Part shown: positions 34,683 through 43,724 of the stretch, one piece after another
Position numbering within the stretch: the stretch's first letter is position 1
Layout of the letters: each line of letters opens with the position of its first letter
Assembly (NCBI RefSeq): GCF_002903145.1
Contig: NZ_PPDJ01000007.1
Location: 186,001-250,000 of the forward strand
Reading direction: 5' to 3'
Origin: Halobacteriovorax sp. DA5
GTDB lineage: Bacteria; Bdellovibrionota; Bacteriovoracia; Bacteriovoracales; Bacteriovoracaceae
DNA: 64,000 nucleotides
Notes under the pieces: generated by a model
The model's input: the letters and a program-made list of their open reading frames with translations, nothing else
What the model was told of the DNA's origin: nothing
Databases searched by the model: none
Translations under genes and position numbers: made by a program

Positions 34683-36311
34683 ATGAAAAGAAAATACGTA
34701 GATCACTATAGTAGTTTCAACATTAATGAGTTTAATAAGTTCTTCGATGGAGATATCAATAACTCAATCAATGCTGCTGTCGAGTGTTGTGATCGCTATG
34801 CGGCTACAGATAAGGTTGCTCTCTACTGGGAGGGAGTTAATGGTGAGGAAGAAGTCATCACATTTAAGAAGTTAAAAGAAGAAACTTCCAGACTTGCAAA
34901 CTTTCTTGTGGCCCAAGGAGTAAAACCAGGAGACGTCATTTCAGGACTTCTGCCACGAACTCCAGAGCTTCTTTATACAATCCTAGGTGCGTGGAAAGCT
35001 GGTGTTGTCTATCAACCACTCTTTACAGCTTTTGGTCCGAAGGCTATTGAGCAAAGACTAAATTCAAGTCAGGCCAATATCGTTTTTACCGATGATACCA
35101 ATCGTGCAAAATTAGATGAACTACCGATGAATCCTAAGAAGTGTGTGCTTGTTCGATCTGATGATTACCAATTGGCACAAGACGATATTAATTTTAAGAA
35201 GGCCATGGATGAGCAAAGTACAAATTTTGCACCAGTCATGAGAAAGGGCGAAGATACTTTCTGTCTTCTTTCAACTTCTGGAACCACAGGACTGCCAAAG
35301 GCTGTACCTGTTCCACTATTTGCCCTCTCTTCGTTTAAGCAATATATGGATCTTGCAGTTGACCTAAAACCAACTGATCGCTTTTGGAACCTGGCCGATC
35401 CAGGCTGGGCCTATGGACTTTATTATTCAGTTATTGGTCCACTTGTAAATGGAAATGCACTGCTTTTTTATGAAGGTGGGTTTAGTGCTGAAAGTACAGT
35501 TAGAGTAATTCAAAAATATAAGATAACAAATTTAGCAGGCTCTCCAACGGCCTTTAGGTTATTAATCGGAAATGGAGAAGAAGTATCAAAGGCGATAAAG
35601 GGACAGTTAAGAGCTGTCAGTAGTGCTGGAGAACCTCTTAACCCAGAAGTTATAAACTGGTTTAAAGATAAGCTTGATGTTGTTATTAACGATCACTACG
35701 GCCAAACTGAAACCGGAATGACGGTAAATAATCACCATGAACTCGAGCATGAAATTAAGCCAGGAAGTATGGGCTATGCTATGCCTGGCTATACCGTTGT
35801 CATCCTTGATGAGAACGGAAAAGTTGCACCACCAAATACTCCAGGAGTCATTGCTGTTGATATCGCAAACTCTCCCATTATGTGGTTTAAAGGTTATCTA
35901 AAGGCCGACACACCGGCCATCGCAAATGGTTTTTACACAACTGGTGATACGGCAGAACAAACAGAAGATGGACGTATAACTTATGTCGGTCGAAACGATG
36001 ATGTTATCACTTCATCAGGTTATCGAATTGGGCCATTTGATGTTGAAAGTGTTCTTCTTGAGCATCCTTGTGTTTTAGAGACGGCCGTCATTGGAAAGCC
36101 TGATCCAAAAAGAACTGAAATCGTTAAAGCATTTGTTGTCTTAAACAAAGGCTTTGTGGCGTCAAAAGAATTAGAAGATGAATTAAGTCAATTTGTAAAA
36201 AAAGGACTAGCTGCCCATGCCTACCCACGTGAAATAGAGTTCATTGACGAACTTCCAAAAACTCCAAGTGGGAAGATTCAGCGCTTTCTTTTAAAAAGAC
36301 GTGAAGATTAA
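34683..36311 (+). CDS. Acyl-CoA synthetase, medium-chain/acetate-type AMP-binding enzyme
   Basis: 542 residues of the adenylate-forming family; ATG after CTTAAGGAGAAG. Motif A is LLSTSGTTGLPKAVP, later motifs are NDHYGQTETGM and the hinge-lysine region YVGRNDDVITSSGYRIGPFDVE, ending in the catalytic lysine at TPSGKIQRFLLK. The N-terminal part resembles acetyl-CoA- and medium-chain acyl-CoA-synthetases (AcsM) more than long-chain FadD. It forms acyl-CoA from ATP, CoA and a short or medium-chain acid. Its stop overlaps the convergent unknown gene by four bases. Confidence 0.92.
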   Translation: MKRKYVDHYSSFNINEFNKFFDGDINNSINAAVECCDRYAATDKVALYWEGVNGEEEVITFKKLKEETSRLANFLVAQGVKPGDVISGLLPRTPELLYTILGAWKAGVVYQPLFTAFGPKAIEQRLNSSQANIVFTDDTNRAKLDELPMNPKKCVLVRSDDYQLAQDDINFKKAMDEQSTNFAPVMRKGEDTFCLLSTSGTTGLPKAVPVPLFALSSFKQYMDLAVDLKPTDRFWNLADPGWAYGLYYSVIGPLVNGNALLFYEGGFSAESTVRVIQKYKITNLAGSPTAFRLLIGNGEEVSKAIKGQLRAVSSAGEPLNPEVINWFKDKLDVVINDHYGQTETGMTVNNHHELEHEIKPGSMGYAMPGYTVVILDENGKVAPPNTPGVIAVDIANSPIMWFKGYLKADTPAIANGFYTTGDTAEQTEDGRITYVGRNDDVITSSGYRIGPFDVESVLLEHPCVLETAVIGKPDPKRTEIVKAFVVLNKGFVASKELEDELSQFVKKGLAAHAYPREIEFIDELPKTPSGKIQRFLLKRRED

Positions 36312-37474
36312 AACTTTAAATTAGTTACGGGGCAGATGAATTCTTCAAGACGCTTCTTGTAGTCTGCCTCAAACTCTTCACGAGATAATTTAGCGAGTTC
36401 GCTAAACTCTGACTTCTTCATTTCTGCCACAAGATCAAATGGAAGATACATCTCTAAAGCAGCAAGTCCTCCATCGATAGAATCAACAAGATTCTTATAC
36501 CCGCGAATATAACCAAAGGCTTCATCTTGTCTCTTATAACCATCATAGAAAGCCGTTACAATCTCGGCCTTCTCTTCCATCGAAAGAAGATCACTCTCCC
36601 CAAGAATTCTTCCCCAGTCATCCATAAATGGCCCAACTGGAATTAAAAACTTAGAAGATTTTCTTAAACACTTAGGCTGTCTCATTGCCATGTGACGGTG
36701 GTTTTCTTTTGAAGAAAACTCTTTATTCACCTTTCCTGTATACACAAGAATTGGATCGTAATTTTCATTTAGTTGATGACCTAATTTAAAGATACGCTTA
36801 TAGAAAGCATCTTCAGGGTTCATATTCCACTGAACCATCACTCGGTCCAGATCCCCAAAATTATGGGCCATTAGAGGAGCAGCTCTTAGAAAATTGATAT
36901 GATCTCTTTCCTCACGAAGCTTTTGCATAATTAGCTCTTCTTTTTTAATCTCTTCTAAGATGACATCGGCCATCTCCTGAGCAAGCTCAGTCTTACGATT
37001 TTTAACAAGAGCACAGTAAGCACCAATAGCAACACTTAACCATGTTCCTTCGTGGGTACTCATGACAGTATTATTATCGTTATTATAGGCCTTGCGACTC
37101 GTTACCTGAGAGTAGTCCCAAGTCCAAGACTCAATTGTAAGCCTGGCCATCTTATCAATATGCTTTGAGATGTGCCCATGCTTCCACAAAGACTCTCTAA
37201 TCTGATTGTCCACATCTGTAGGAACAAATGTTCCCGCCGTTGCCCAGTGAGCACTGATACAAATATGAAAGTATTCTGCTAGATTGATATTATTTAGCTG
37301 TTTAAGGTTCTTCTTATAAAACCTTAGCTTCTCAAGGAATGCACGTTTGTCCCCTGTCGTATCGAGCTCTCCCTGGAATAAGAAAGGAGCTGTATTTTCA
37401 ACATGTTGGAGAAGAATATTTGGTGCAATACCTACACCTTGTAATGCCATTGTTGTCTTTTTCTTTTTACTCAT
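36308..37474 (-). CDS. Conserved-looking soluble protein, function unknown
   Basis: 388 residues, no signal peptide or membrane segments, mostly helical: long charged helices such as TELAQEMADVILEEIKKEELIMQKLREERDH. It contains His- and Trp-rich segments (FHICISAHWATAGT, STHEGTWLSVAIGAY) that could bind metal, but no diagnostic motif. Composition looks like an authentic housekeeping-type protein. Convergent to the acyl-CoA synthetase with a four-base overlap; no operon partner. I cannot name the family. Confidence 0.55.
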   Translation of the reverse strand: MSKKKKTTMALQGVGIAPNILLQHVENTAPFLFQGELDTTGDKRAFLEKLRFYKKNLKQLNNINLAEYFHICISAHWATAGTFVPTDVDNQIRESLWKHGHISKHIDKMARLTIESWTWDYSQVTSRKAYNNDNNTVMSTHEGTWLSVAIGAYCALVKNRKTELAQEMADVILEEIKKEELIMQKLREERDHINFLRAAPLMAHNFGDLDRVMVQWNMNPEDAFYKRIFKLGHQLNENYDPILVYTGKVNKEFSSKENHRHMAMRQPKCLRKSSKFLIPVGPFMDDWGRILGESDLLSMEEKAEIVTAFYDGYKRQDEAFGYIRGYKNLVDSIDGGLAALEMYLPFDLVAEMKKSEFSELAKLSREEFEADYKKRLEEFICPVTNLKF

Positions 37475-37593
37475 AAGCTCTTGATAACATATTGATCACA
37501 AAAAGAGAGAATTATTTCAAGATGCTATATTTATGACATAAAAATGTGATAGATTGGCCCACAATTATTTACTTAGATAAGGTTTATTCAGCA

Positions 37594-38481
37594 ATGAGAA
37601 TCAATAAATACATTAGCCAAAGTGGTATCTGCTCTCGTCGTGAAGTTGACGAATTAATTGAACAGCAAGTTGTTAAGATCAACGGTGTTCTTGCAGACAT
37701 CGGTGCCACAGTTAATGAAGGAGATATTGTTGAAGTTCGTGGCCAGGTCGTTAAACCAAAGGTTGCTGAAAAAGAAATTATTATTGCTCTAAATAAGCCT
37801 CGCGGTATTGTCTCAACAACTGAAAGTAGTGAGAAAGACAATATTGTCGACTACGTTAATCACGTGGAAAGAATCTTTCCTATTGGACGCCTAGACAAGG
37901 ACTCACAAGGACTCATCTTTCTAACAAATAACGGTGACATCGTTAACAAAATCTTACGTGCTGGAAATAATCACGAAAAAGAGTATGTCGTCACAGTTGA
38001 TAAACCAATCAATGATAACTTCATTAATGGTATGGGCGCAGGTGTTCCAATTCTAGGAACGATGACGAAGAAATGTAAAGTTGAACAAATGAGTTTAATG
38101 GTTTTTAAAATTACTCTTGTTCAGGGGCTAAATCGTCAGATTCGTCGTATGTGTGAATACTTTGGCTACAATGTCACTAAGCTTGATCGTGTTCGTATCA
38201 TGAATGTAAGTCTTGATGGCCTTGGAGTTGGAGACTGGCGTGAGTTAAATGAGAGAGAAATTGCGACTCTCTACAAATTAATTGAGGGTTCTTCATCAGA
38301 AGATGCAAAAGCTATTAAAAAAGCTCCTGCTAAGAAACCGCAACAGCCACAGAAAAAGAAAAAAAGTAAGTATGACAAACTCTTTAAAGATTTAGATAAG
38401 GAGTTTAACTTCAGTGGTAAGACAACAAAACGTGAAGAGAAGCGCAAGCAAAATGCTAAAGGCAAACACCGTCGTCGTTAA
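37594..38481 (+). CDS. rluF: 23S rRNA pseudouridine synthase, RluF type
   Basis: About 295 residues from the ATG at 37594. An S4 RNA-binding domain ([22 protein letters not shown]) precedes the RsuA-like catalytic domain with the aspartate in [32 protein letters not shown] and [28 protein letters not shown] place it in the RluF branch, which modifies U2604 of 23S rRNA. The C-terminus has an unusually basic tail ([32 protein letters not shown]), which may add RNA affinity. Monocistronic. Confidence 0.93.
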   Translation: MRINKYISQSGICSRREVDELIEQQVVKINGVLADIGATVNEGDIVEVRGQVVKPKVAEKEIIIALNKPRGIVSTTESSEKDNIVDYVNHVERIFPIGRLDKDSQGLIFLTNNGDIVNKILRAGNNHEKEYVVTVDKPINDNFINGMGAGVPILGTMTKKCKVEQMSLMVFKITLVQGLNRQIRRMCEYFGYNVTKLDRVRIMNVSLDGLGVGDWRELNEREIATLYKLIEGSSSEDAKAIKKAPAKKPQQPQKKKKSKYDKLFKDLDKEFNFSGKTTKREEKRKQNAKGKHRRR

Positions 38482-38503
38482 ACCAAGTGCTTGCCCGCAT
38501 AAA

Positions 38504-39334
38504 TTACTTAGTAATTCCGCACTCTGCTAAAATTGTATTCTTTAGGTAACGATAAATATCAGACTTCTTTGCAAGTCTCTTTCTAAGAGGTGCTCCAAAC
38601 TTCTTTGCACTCTTTGACCTTCTAAGCTCTCCAGTACAAAACAATGATTTTTGATCTGCTTCAATAAGTAGATCAGAGATTCTTTCTGGTGCAATCTCAA
38701 TTTCTTCAAGTCCTTCTTTTTTTAGAACGCGATTTACTCTTCTATTAACCTTAGCAACAAGTTTATCAAACTTCTTTCCACCGCCAATATAACCAGTAAA
38801 TGACATTTTAGCGGCATTCTTAGCAGCAATAATTTTAGAGCTAATAACACCAAACTTTACAACGTTATATACAAGAACAATACCAATAGCACCAATCCCT
38901 GCACCAGCTCCAGTTTGAATTGCTTCAATTGGCTTAATTCCAAAATCATCCATAATCTTTTGGGCCGTTTCAGCGTCAATCGTCTCTGTTAAATCAATAT
39001 CAAGTAGTTCTAGAATTTTTTCACCGAACTCAGTAATTGGACCACCATCTGCAATACCACCAAGAACAAATCCACCGATTGTCGCAACAATTGGAAGTTG
39101 AACTAGCCCCAGTGTAAGCTTCACTGGTTGCATAAGTAGATCTTTTCTAAGCTTCCTAACTCTTTGATGATATTCATCCATACACGTTGTATTTGCGGCG
39201 AAGTTATTTTGCGCATAATTCTTCATTTCTCTGTAAGTGTTAATCTTTTCAAACTCAGCTGGTACTTGAGTTTGTGCAACAACAGATGATGCAAAGGCAA
39301 TAGTAATCATAATCGTTAATAAGCTACGAAACAT
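38504..39334 (-). CDS. Exported or membrane-associated hypothetical protein
   Basis: 276 residues with a signal peptide (MFRSLLTIMITIAFASSVVAQ). It has two internal hydrophobic, glycine-rich stretches (PIVATIGGFVLGGIADG and AGAGIGAIGIVLVYNVVKFGVIS), so the mature protein may insert in a membrane, and a Lys/Arg-rich C-terminus with three cysteines. No family recognised. The spacing to the next minus-strand gene upstream is 195 bases, so it has its own promoter. Confidence 0.58.
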   Translation of the reverse strand: MFRSLLTIMITIAFASSVVAQTQVPAEFEKINTYREMKNYAQNNFAANTTCMDEYHQRVRKLRKDLLMQPVKLTLGLVQLPIVATIGGFVLGGIADGGPITEFGEKILELLDIDLTETIDAETAQKIMDDFGIKPIEAIQTGAGAGIGAIGIVLVYNVVKFGVISSKIIAAKNAAKMSFTGYIGGGKKFDKLVAKVNRRVNRVLKKEGLEEIEIAPERISDLLIEADQKSLFCTGELRRSKSAKKFGAPLRKRLAKKSDIYRYLKNTILAECGITK

Positions 39335-39529
39335 TTTTCTCTCCGATAAATTTCTCTGTAAATAAATATAGATGACACCAATACTGGCCGGTAAGAAGCT
39401 TTGTCAACCGTCTAAAAATGCATAAGAGACAGAATAAGACGTGATTCTTTAGGTTATCTAAAGATTAAAATGATGAATGTGCATGAATACTTATAAGAAC
39501 TAATAAAACTTAAAAAGAAAAAAAATATA

Positions 39530-40069
39530 TTAAAATGCAGCGTCGAGAAGAAGATCGGCTGTTCCATCCAATAACCTCTCAAGAGCATTAGGTTTCGTCT
39601 CTTTGTGAAGAAATGGTCCATCGGAATAAACTGCAGACTCTAGAACAAGGCCAGAAGAAACAAGTTTTGATTCGCCGTTAATAGTTGTTCCACCAATAAA
39701 ATTGAATCCAACTGCTTCCCCATTCGTAATATCACAAGTAATCCTAGGATTCCTGCGATTTAAAAACATTTGAGTATAATAATTTTCGACCTCAGCATCA
39801 TCGGCAAAGCAATGTGTACAGCCTTCATAATTTGGTCGTGGAGTATTCACAACCTTATCCAAGGGAATAACACATTTATCTTTTCCATAGGTTTCTATAA
39901 CGATGACACGCCCACTATCTGCTGAAAGCCTAGTCTTAACAATTTTTTTAATCTTATAAGTCTTACTCTTTTCGCTAGAGGTGCGAATTGTTAATGTATT
40001 CATTTCGGTCTCATCAGCAAGACCAAAGAATACAAATTGAAATATGAGAAGTGTTTTAATTAATCTCAT
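39530..40069 (-). CDS. Exported hypothetical protein
   Basis: 179 residues with a Sec signal peptide (MRLIKTLLIFQFVFFGLA). The mature part has a CTHCF motif and cysteines that may pair, plus beta-rich segments (ESKLVSSGLVLESAVY). It lies 31 bases after a nuclease-toxin-like gene and an M23 peptidase lipoprotein gene on the same strand, so it may act in the same process, for instance as an exported inhibitor of the nuclease. That is inference from context. Confidence 0.6.
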   Translation of the reverse strand: MRLIKTLLIFQFVFFGLADETEMNTLTIRTSSEKSKTYKIKKIVKTRLSADSGRVIVIETYGKDKCVIPLDKVVNTPRPNYEGCTHCFADDAEVENYYTQMFLNRRNPRITCDITNGEAVGFNFIGGTTINGESKLVSSGLVLESAVYSDGPFLHKETKPNALERLLDGTADLLLDAAF

Positions 40070-40100
40070 ACCTACTTATCGTAATAATTTTTGCTAAGCT

Positions 40101-40769
40101 TTAATCAACAATTGCATCAGGAACTGTAACATAACGAATTCTATGTTGTAGATCTTGAGAGATATTATTTTTAATCCATTTCTTTAGGTCACTTACATTT
40201 CTCTGTCTCATATAAGAGAGATCCACAAGAATGTGGATATTGCCTACGGCCTCAAGCTTATGCTTAATACTGTTGCCAGCATTTTCAATATTAAAGCGCC
40301 ATGAATGAGTTAGAAGTGGAGAAATTGGAGTTTTGACATCCCAGAAGATGCCATTACCATCAACAAACTCCGTTCCCTCAGGACCTCTTTCAATTCCTGC
40401 AGCAATAATTCCCCTCTCTTGAGCATAAAGACCACTTACGGCCTCTAGCTGACTCGTCTGAGTTTGCTTAAAGTTATGGTCCGGATCTGATGCGAGAGAA
40501 TCAAAGTCTTCATGTGAAAGATACTTTGGGTTCACAGATGCTCCCTGCTCTTTAAAGATATGCCATAGCATAATATTCTCTTCAATATTTAAGGGAGAAA
40601 GAAAAGTTCGAAGAGCACTTGAACAACTTATTTCAGAAACTGATCTTGAAGTTGAGTAAGAGCTTATTGATCGTTGGCCTTCTTTAATATTAGAAGAATA
40701 AAAACCTAGGCCAACAAGGCAAAAAAGAACTATAGATTGAATTGATAGTACAAAGAGCTTTAAACGCAT
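40101..40769 (-). CDS. Exported PD-(D/E)xK-like nuclease/polymorphic-toxin-like protein
   Basis: The ORF reads 228 residues from an ATG at 40787; I take the start as the second ATG (40769), which opens the hydrophobic segment, giving 222. Numbering below is for the 228 form. A signal or anchor (about 7-31) precedes a spacer and then a C-terminal domain: YAQERGIIAAGIERGPEG (121-138), a D at 143 in EFVDGNGIF, D150-V-K152 and a later IHILVDLSYM strand. The spaced acidic residues followed by D-x-K resemble the PD-(D/E)xK core of CdiA C-terminal tRNase toxins. Cysteines suggest export. The gene starts within 38 bases of an M23 endopeptidase lipoprotein gene and may act on prey or rival nucleic acids. 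Fold assignment is tentative. Confidence 0.45.
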   Translation of the reverse strand: MRLKLFVLSIQSIVLFCLVGLGFYSSNIKEGQRSISSYSTSRSVSEISCSSALRTFLSPLNIEENIMLWHIFKEQGASVNPKYLSHEDFDSLASDPDHNFKQTQTSQLEAVSGLYAQERGIIAAGIERGPEGTEFVDGNGIFWDVKTPISPLLTHSWRFNIENAGNSIKHKLEAVGNIHILVDLSYMRQRNVSDLKKWIKNNISQDLQHRIRYVTVPDAIVD

Positions 40770-40806
40770 ATGAACGTTTATCGACAATCTTTAATAATAG
40801 TTGAGC

Positions 40807-42120
40807 TTATTCTTTAGGTAAAAAGCTAAAATTATCAAGAGCACTCGGGAAACGCTTGATCTTATCTAAATTAGCGACAAGATATTTTGATTCTTTACTA
40901 ATTTGTAAATCAGCAACCACACCTATAATTTTACTCACTTGATTTTGTAAATTAGCAAGGCGCTCTCCAGTAAGCTTAGGAGTTGCGATCATTCTTTTAT
41001 TTAAAGGATTCAGCCATCTACCTCTCGAATCTTTAAATCCAAAATGTAGGTGTGGCCCAGTAACTCTTCCAGTAGCTCCTACTGTTCCAATCACTTCATG
41101 AGACCTAACCCATGCACCTACTTTCACATTACGGCGGTGAAGGTGATAGTAAAGAGAAGTTGATCCATCTCTATGTCTAATCCCAATCTTATTTCCCGCA
41201 AATTCATTGTAAGTAGACATGATTACTTTTCCAGCTGCAACGGCATGAACCCTCTCTCCAGTTCTTCCTCTTAAATCAATTCCTCTGTGCATAGCTCGCT
41301 TACCCGTTACAGGGTGCATACGCCAGCCATAGCTTGAACGAATGTGAAGTCTTGGAAGTGGATAGCGAAGCCCAGAATTAATTAGGGCCTGACCATTTGG
41401 TGTATAGTGTGCTGTATAAGTCGAACTTTTCTCTTGGTCTTCATAGAAATAAGCTTCATGACTGCCAGCTTTTACTCCACTATAAGAAGTAAAAAGAACT
41501 TTCGTTTGAACTGTTTTTTTAGAATGTTTTCTTTCACTAAGAAGAACTCTGTAGTTGTCTCCCGCACGAGCATTCATTCTAAAGTTAACCTTGCAAAGTA
41601 AAACGTTAACAACTTCATTAACAACTGATCTTTCTAGCCCCATGGCCAAAAGATCATCTTGTAGTGTCGAGCCAGAGTTTAGTTGTCCCTCGATCATACG
41701 AGGTTGCCAATACGTATCTAACTCACTTAATGAGTAATCCCACTTACCAGTATCTTCATTTAAAGAAACGACATGTGTTTCATAATCATTTTGAGCAAAA
41801 GAAAATTTAATAAGTTTGTTGTATTCGTCGAATGTTGCTTCTAATCGATCCCCTACTTTCAGCTTTGAAAACTCAACTTCATCTCTAAGTTGATTGATTA
41901 GATTAAGGGCCTGCTTATTATCGATATTAATATTTTGTAGTGCCTGATATAGACCTTGGCCTCTTTTGATCTCACCCTTCTTAACAATAGTTGTATGAAT
42001 AAGAGGACTCTTAGGAATCATAGTAGTAGAGCTAGATGCTTCTACATTTTGAGACACATAAACTTGTTGGCAGCCAGTAAGGCCACTTAATAGAATTAAG
42101 CTAATAAATAATTTCGACAT
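40807..42120 (-). CDS. M23-family peptidoglycan endopeptidase, lipoprotein
   Basis: About 437 residues from the ATG at 42120, giving a lipoprotein signal (LFISLILLSGLTGC, lipobox LTGC). An OapA/LysM-like N-terminal domain is followed by the LytM/M23 domain, with zinc ligands HRGID (HxxxD) and HLHF, and segments YGWRMHPVTGK and VGATGRVTGPHLHFGF. It cleaves peptide cross-bridges like MepM/ShyA. The neighbouring nuclease-like gene lies 37 bases downstream, suggesting one operon of envelope or prey-attack enzymes. An earlier in-frame ATG at 42159 is possible but would not match a lipoprotein signal. Confidence 0.92.
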   Translation of the reverse strand: MSKLFISLILLSGLTGCQQVYVSQNVEASSSTTMIPKSPLIHTTIVKKGEIKRGQGLYQALQNINIDNKQALNLINQLRDEVEFSKLKVGDRLEATFDEYNKLIKFSFAQNDYETHVVSLNEDTGKWDYSLSELDTYWQPRMIEGQLNSGSTLQDDLLAMGLERSVVNEVVNVLLCKVNFRMNARAGDNYRVLLSERKHSKKTVQTKVLFTSYSGVKAGSHEAYFYEDQEKSSTYTAHYTPNGQALINSGLRYPLPRLHIRSSYGWRMHPVTGKRAMHRGIDLRGRTGERVHAVAAGKVIMSTYNEFAGNKIGIRHRDGSTSLYYHLHRRNVKVGAWVRSHEVIGTVGATGRVTGPHLHFGFKDSRGRWLNPLNKRMIATPKLTGERLANLQNQVSKIIGVVADLQISKESKYLVANLDKIKRFPSALDNFSFLPKE

Positions 42121-42199
42121 CTTACTAATAAGCATAGCAAACTTATCGGATTTTACCAAAAAATCTTAACCAACTCTTAACTTAAAAACTCAATAATTT

Positions 42200-42703
42200 C
42201 TAACTGATCTTAGATAATACGGCCTCAATAAATCTTGTCTTCATTTCTTCATAAAGAGCAATATCATTTGAGTGATTTTGTATGAGATTCAACTTTGCAT
42301 TCTTATACTCAGTCGCAATCATAGGCTCTGCATTTAAATAATCTCTAAAGTCTAAGATATCACTGATACTTTCATCACCTTTTTTAAGAATACGCACACT
42401 TGTCAGCACTCTATTGCCTTCAGGTGCTTTACGCTCAAATAAGAAGTGTTTTGAATCATTTGAAGTTAGGGAAAATCCTTGGGCCTTGAATTCATTTCGA
42501 AACATTTCAATGCCATCAAGAGTATGGACAATACATAGAATATCAAGGGTTGGACGAGCAACAACTTTTGGCATAGCAGTCGAGCCAATATGCTCACAAC
42601 CCATTAAATTATTTCTCAAAAGCTTTGCCAGAGACTGACTCTCTTTTTCAAATACTTTTAACCAAAAATCATTATATTCTACTAATTCTATCTTATTTTC
42701 CAT
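42200..42703 (-). CDS. GrpB/UPF0157 family protein
   Basis: 167 residues. The conserved N-terminal block is IELVEYNDFWLKVFEKESQSLAKLLRNNLMGCEHIGSTAMPKVVARPTLDILCIV, a nucleotidyltransferase-like fold: CEHIGSTA(M) and P-x-x-D-I-L are its signature residues. Function in bacteria is uncharacterised. The start at 42703 is ATG; it is divergent from a YeiH-type transporter. Confidence 0.9.
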   Translation of the reverse strand: MENKIELVEYNDFWLKVFEKESQSLAKLLRNNLMGCEHIGSTAMPKVVARPTLDILCIVHTLDGIEMFRNEFKAQGFSLTSNDSKHFLFERKAPEGNRVLTSVRILKKGDESISDILDFRDYLNAEPMIATEYKNAKLNLIQNHSNDIALYEEMKTRFIEAVLSKIS

Positions 42704-42748
42704 GAAGCGAACTTAGCATAATCATAAAAAGAGTGCGATAGTAAAGTT

Positions 42749-43714
42749 ATGAAAAATCAAAGCGTAAAGAAATTACTATTCATCGTCCTCTCTATCCTAT
42801 GTTTAAGTCCGTGGGTGTCTTCAGCGACGGCCCTTTTTGCAGGAATCATATTCTCACTATTTATAGGAAATCCATTTCAAGAATGGACTACTAAAGCAGT
42901 AAAGAAGTTATTGGCCCTAGCTGTAATTGGTCTAGGAGCGGGAATGGATTTGAATGTAGTGACAAAAGTTGGATTGCAGTCAGTTGGGTTTACGGCACTT
43001 AGTATACTGGCAGTATTTGTTGTAGGAACTTTACTAGGAAAACTTTTTAAAACACCGCTAAATACAACACTTTTAATAAACTCCGGAACGGCCATATGTG
43101 GAGGTAGTGCAATTGCAGCTGTCGCTCCTGTTATCAAAGCAAAGAATCATGAGGTAACAGTCTCATTGGCCGTGGTATTTACATTAAACGCCGTTGCTCT
43201 CTTTGTTTTTCCATGGGTTGGTCACTTATTAAAAATAGATCAGACATCATTTGGACTTTGGTCGGCTTTGGCGATTCACGATACAAGCTCTGTTGTTGGA
43301 GCATCACTGAGTTATGGACCGCAGGCACTTGAGGTTGGAACAATTGTCAAATTAGTTCGTGCACTATGGATTATTCCATTAGCACTTATCTTTAGTGTTA
43401 CAACTGCCATGCAACTTAAAAAGCAAGGTGCATCTGTTCAAACAAAAACAAAGAAGCCTTGGTTTATTTTAGGATTCATCACGGCAGCAGCACTTGTCAC
43501 TTTTATCCCAGAATTAAAGTCGCCAGGACTAATGATTTACGCCGGAGCAAAAAAGCTTATGGTTTTAACTCTCTTTTATATCGGTTCGAGTATTACATTA
43601 GATCATATTAAAGAGGCAGGAATTAAGCCTATGCTTCAAGGTGTGATACTTTGGTGTTTCACAGCAATCTCAACACTTACTTTAATCATGACTAATATTA
43701 TAAATTTCAAATAA
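42749..43714 (+). CDS. YeiH-family (UPF0324) putative sulfate exporter
   Basis: 321 residues with about 10 hydrophobic segments. Signature blocks are visible: PWVSSATALFAGIIFSLFIGNPF, VIGLGAGMDLNVV, the GTAICGGSAIAAVAPVI loop and DTSSVVGASLSYG. YeiH members are linked to sulfate or sulfur-compound export and cysteine metabolism but their substrates are not firmly known. Monocistronic. No sulfur genes lie adjacent, apart from the distant PLP enzyme. Confidence 0.9.
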   Translation: MKNQSVKKLLFIVLSILCLSPWVSSATALFAGIIFSLFIGNPFQEWTTKAVKKLLALAVIGLGAGMDLNVVTKVGLQSVGFTALSILAVFVVGTLLGKLFKTPLNTTLLINSGTAICGGSAIAAVAPVIKAKNHEVTVSLAVVFTLNAVALFVFPWVGHLLKIDQTSFGLWSALAIHDTSSVVGASLSYGPQALEVGTIVKLVRALWIIPLALIFSVTTAMQLKKQGASVQTKTKKPWFILGFITAAALVTFIPELKSPGLMIYAGAKKLMVLTLFYIGSSITLDHIKEAGIKPMLQGVILWCFTAISTLTLIMTNIINFK

Positions 43715-43724
43715 GAAAGGAGAT

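Noticed and set aside
38502..38516. Hairpin AATTACT-T-AGTAATT as terminator after rluF
   Set aside because: Short AT-only stem overlapping the convergent stop codon, no T tract; could be chance in AT-rich DNA.
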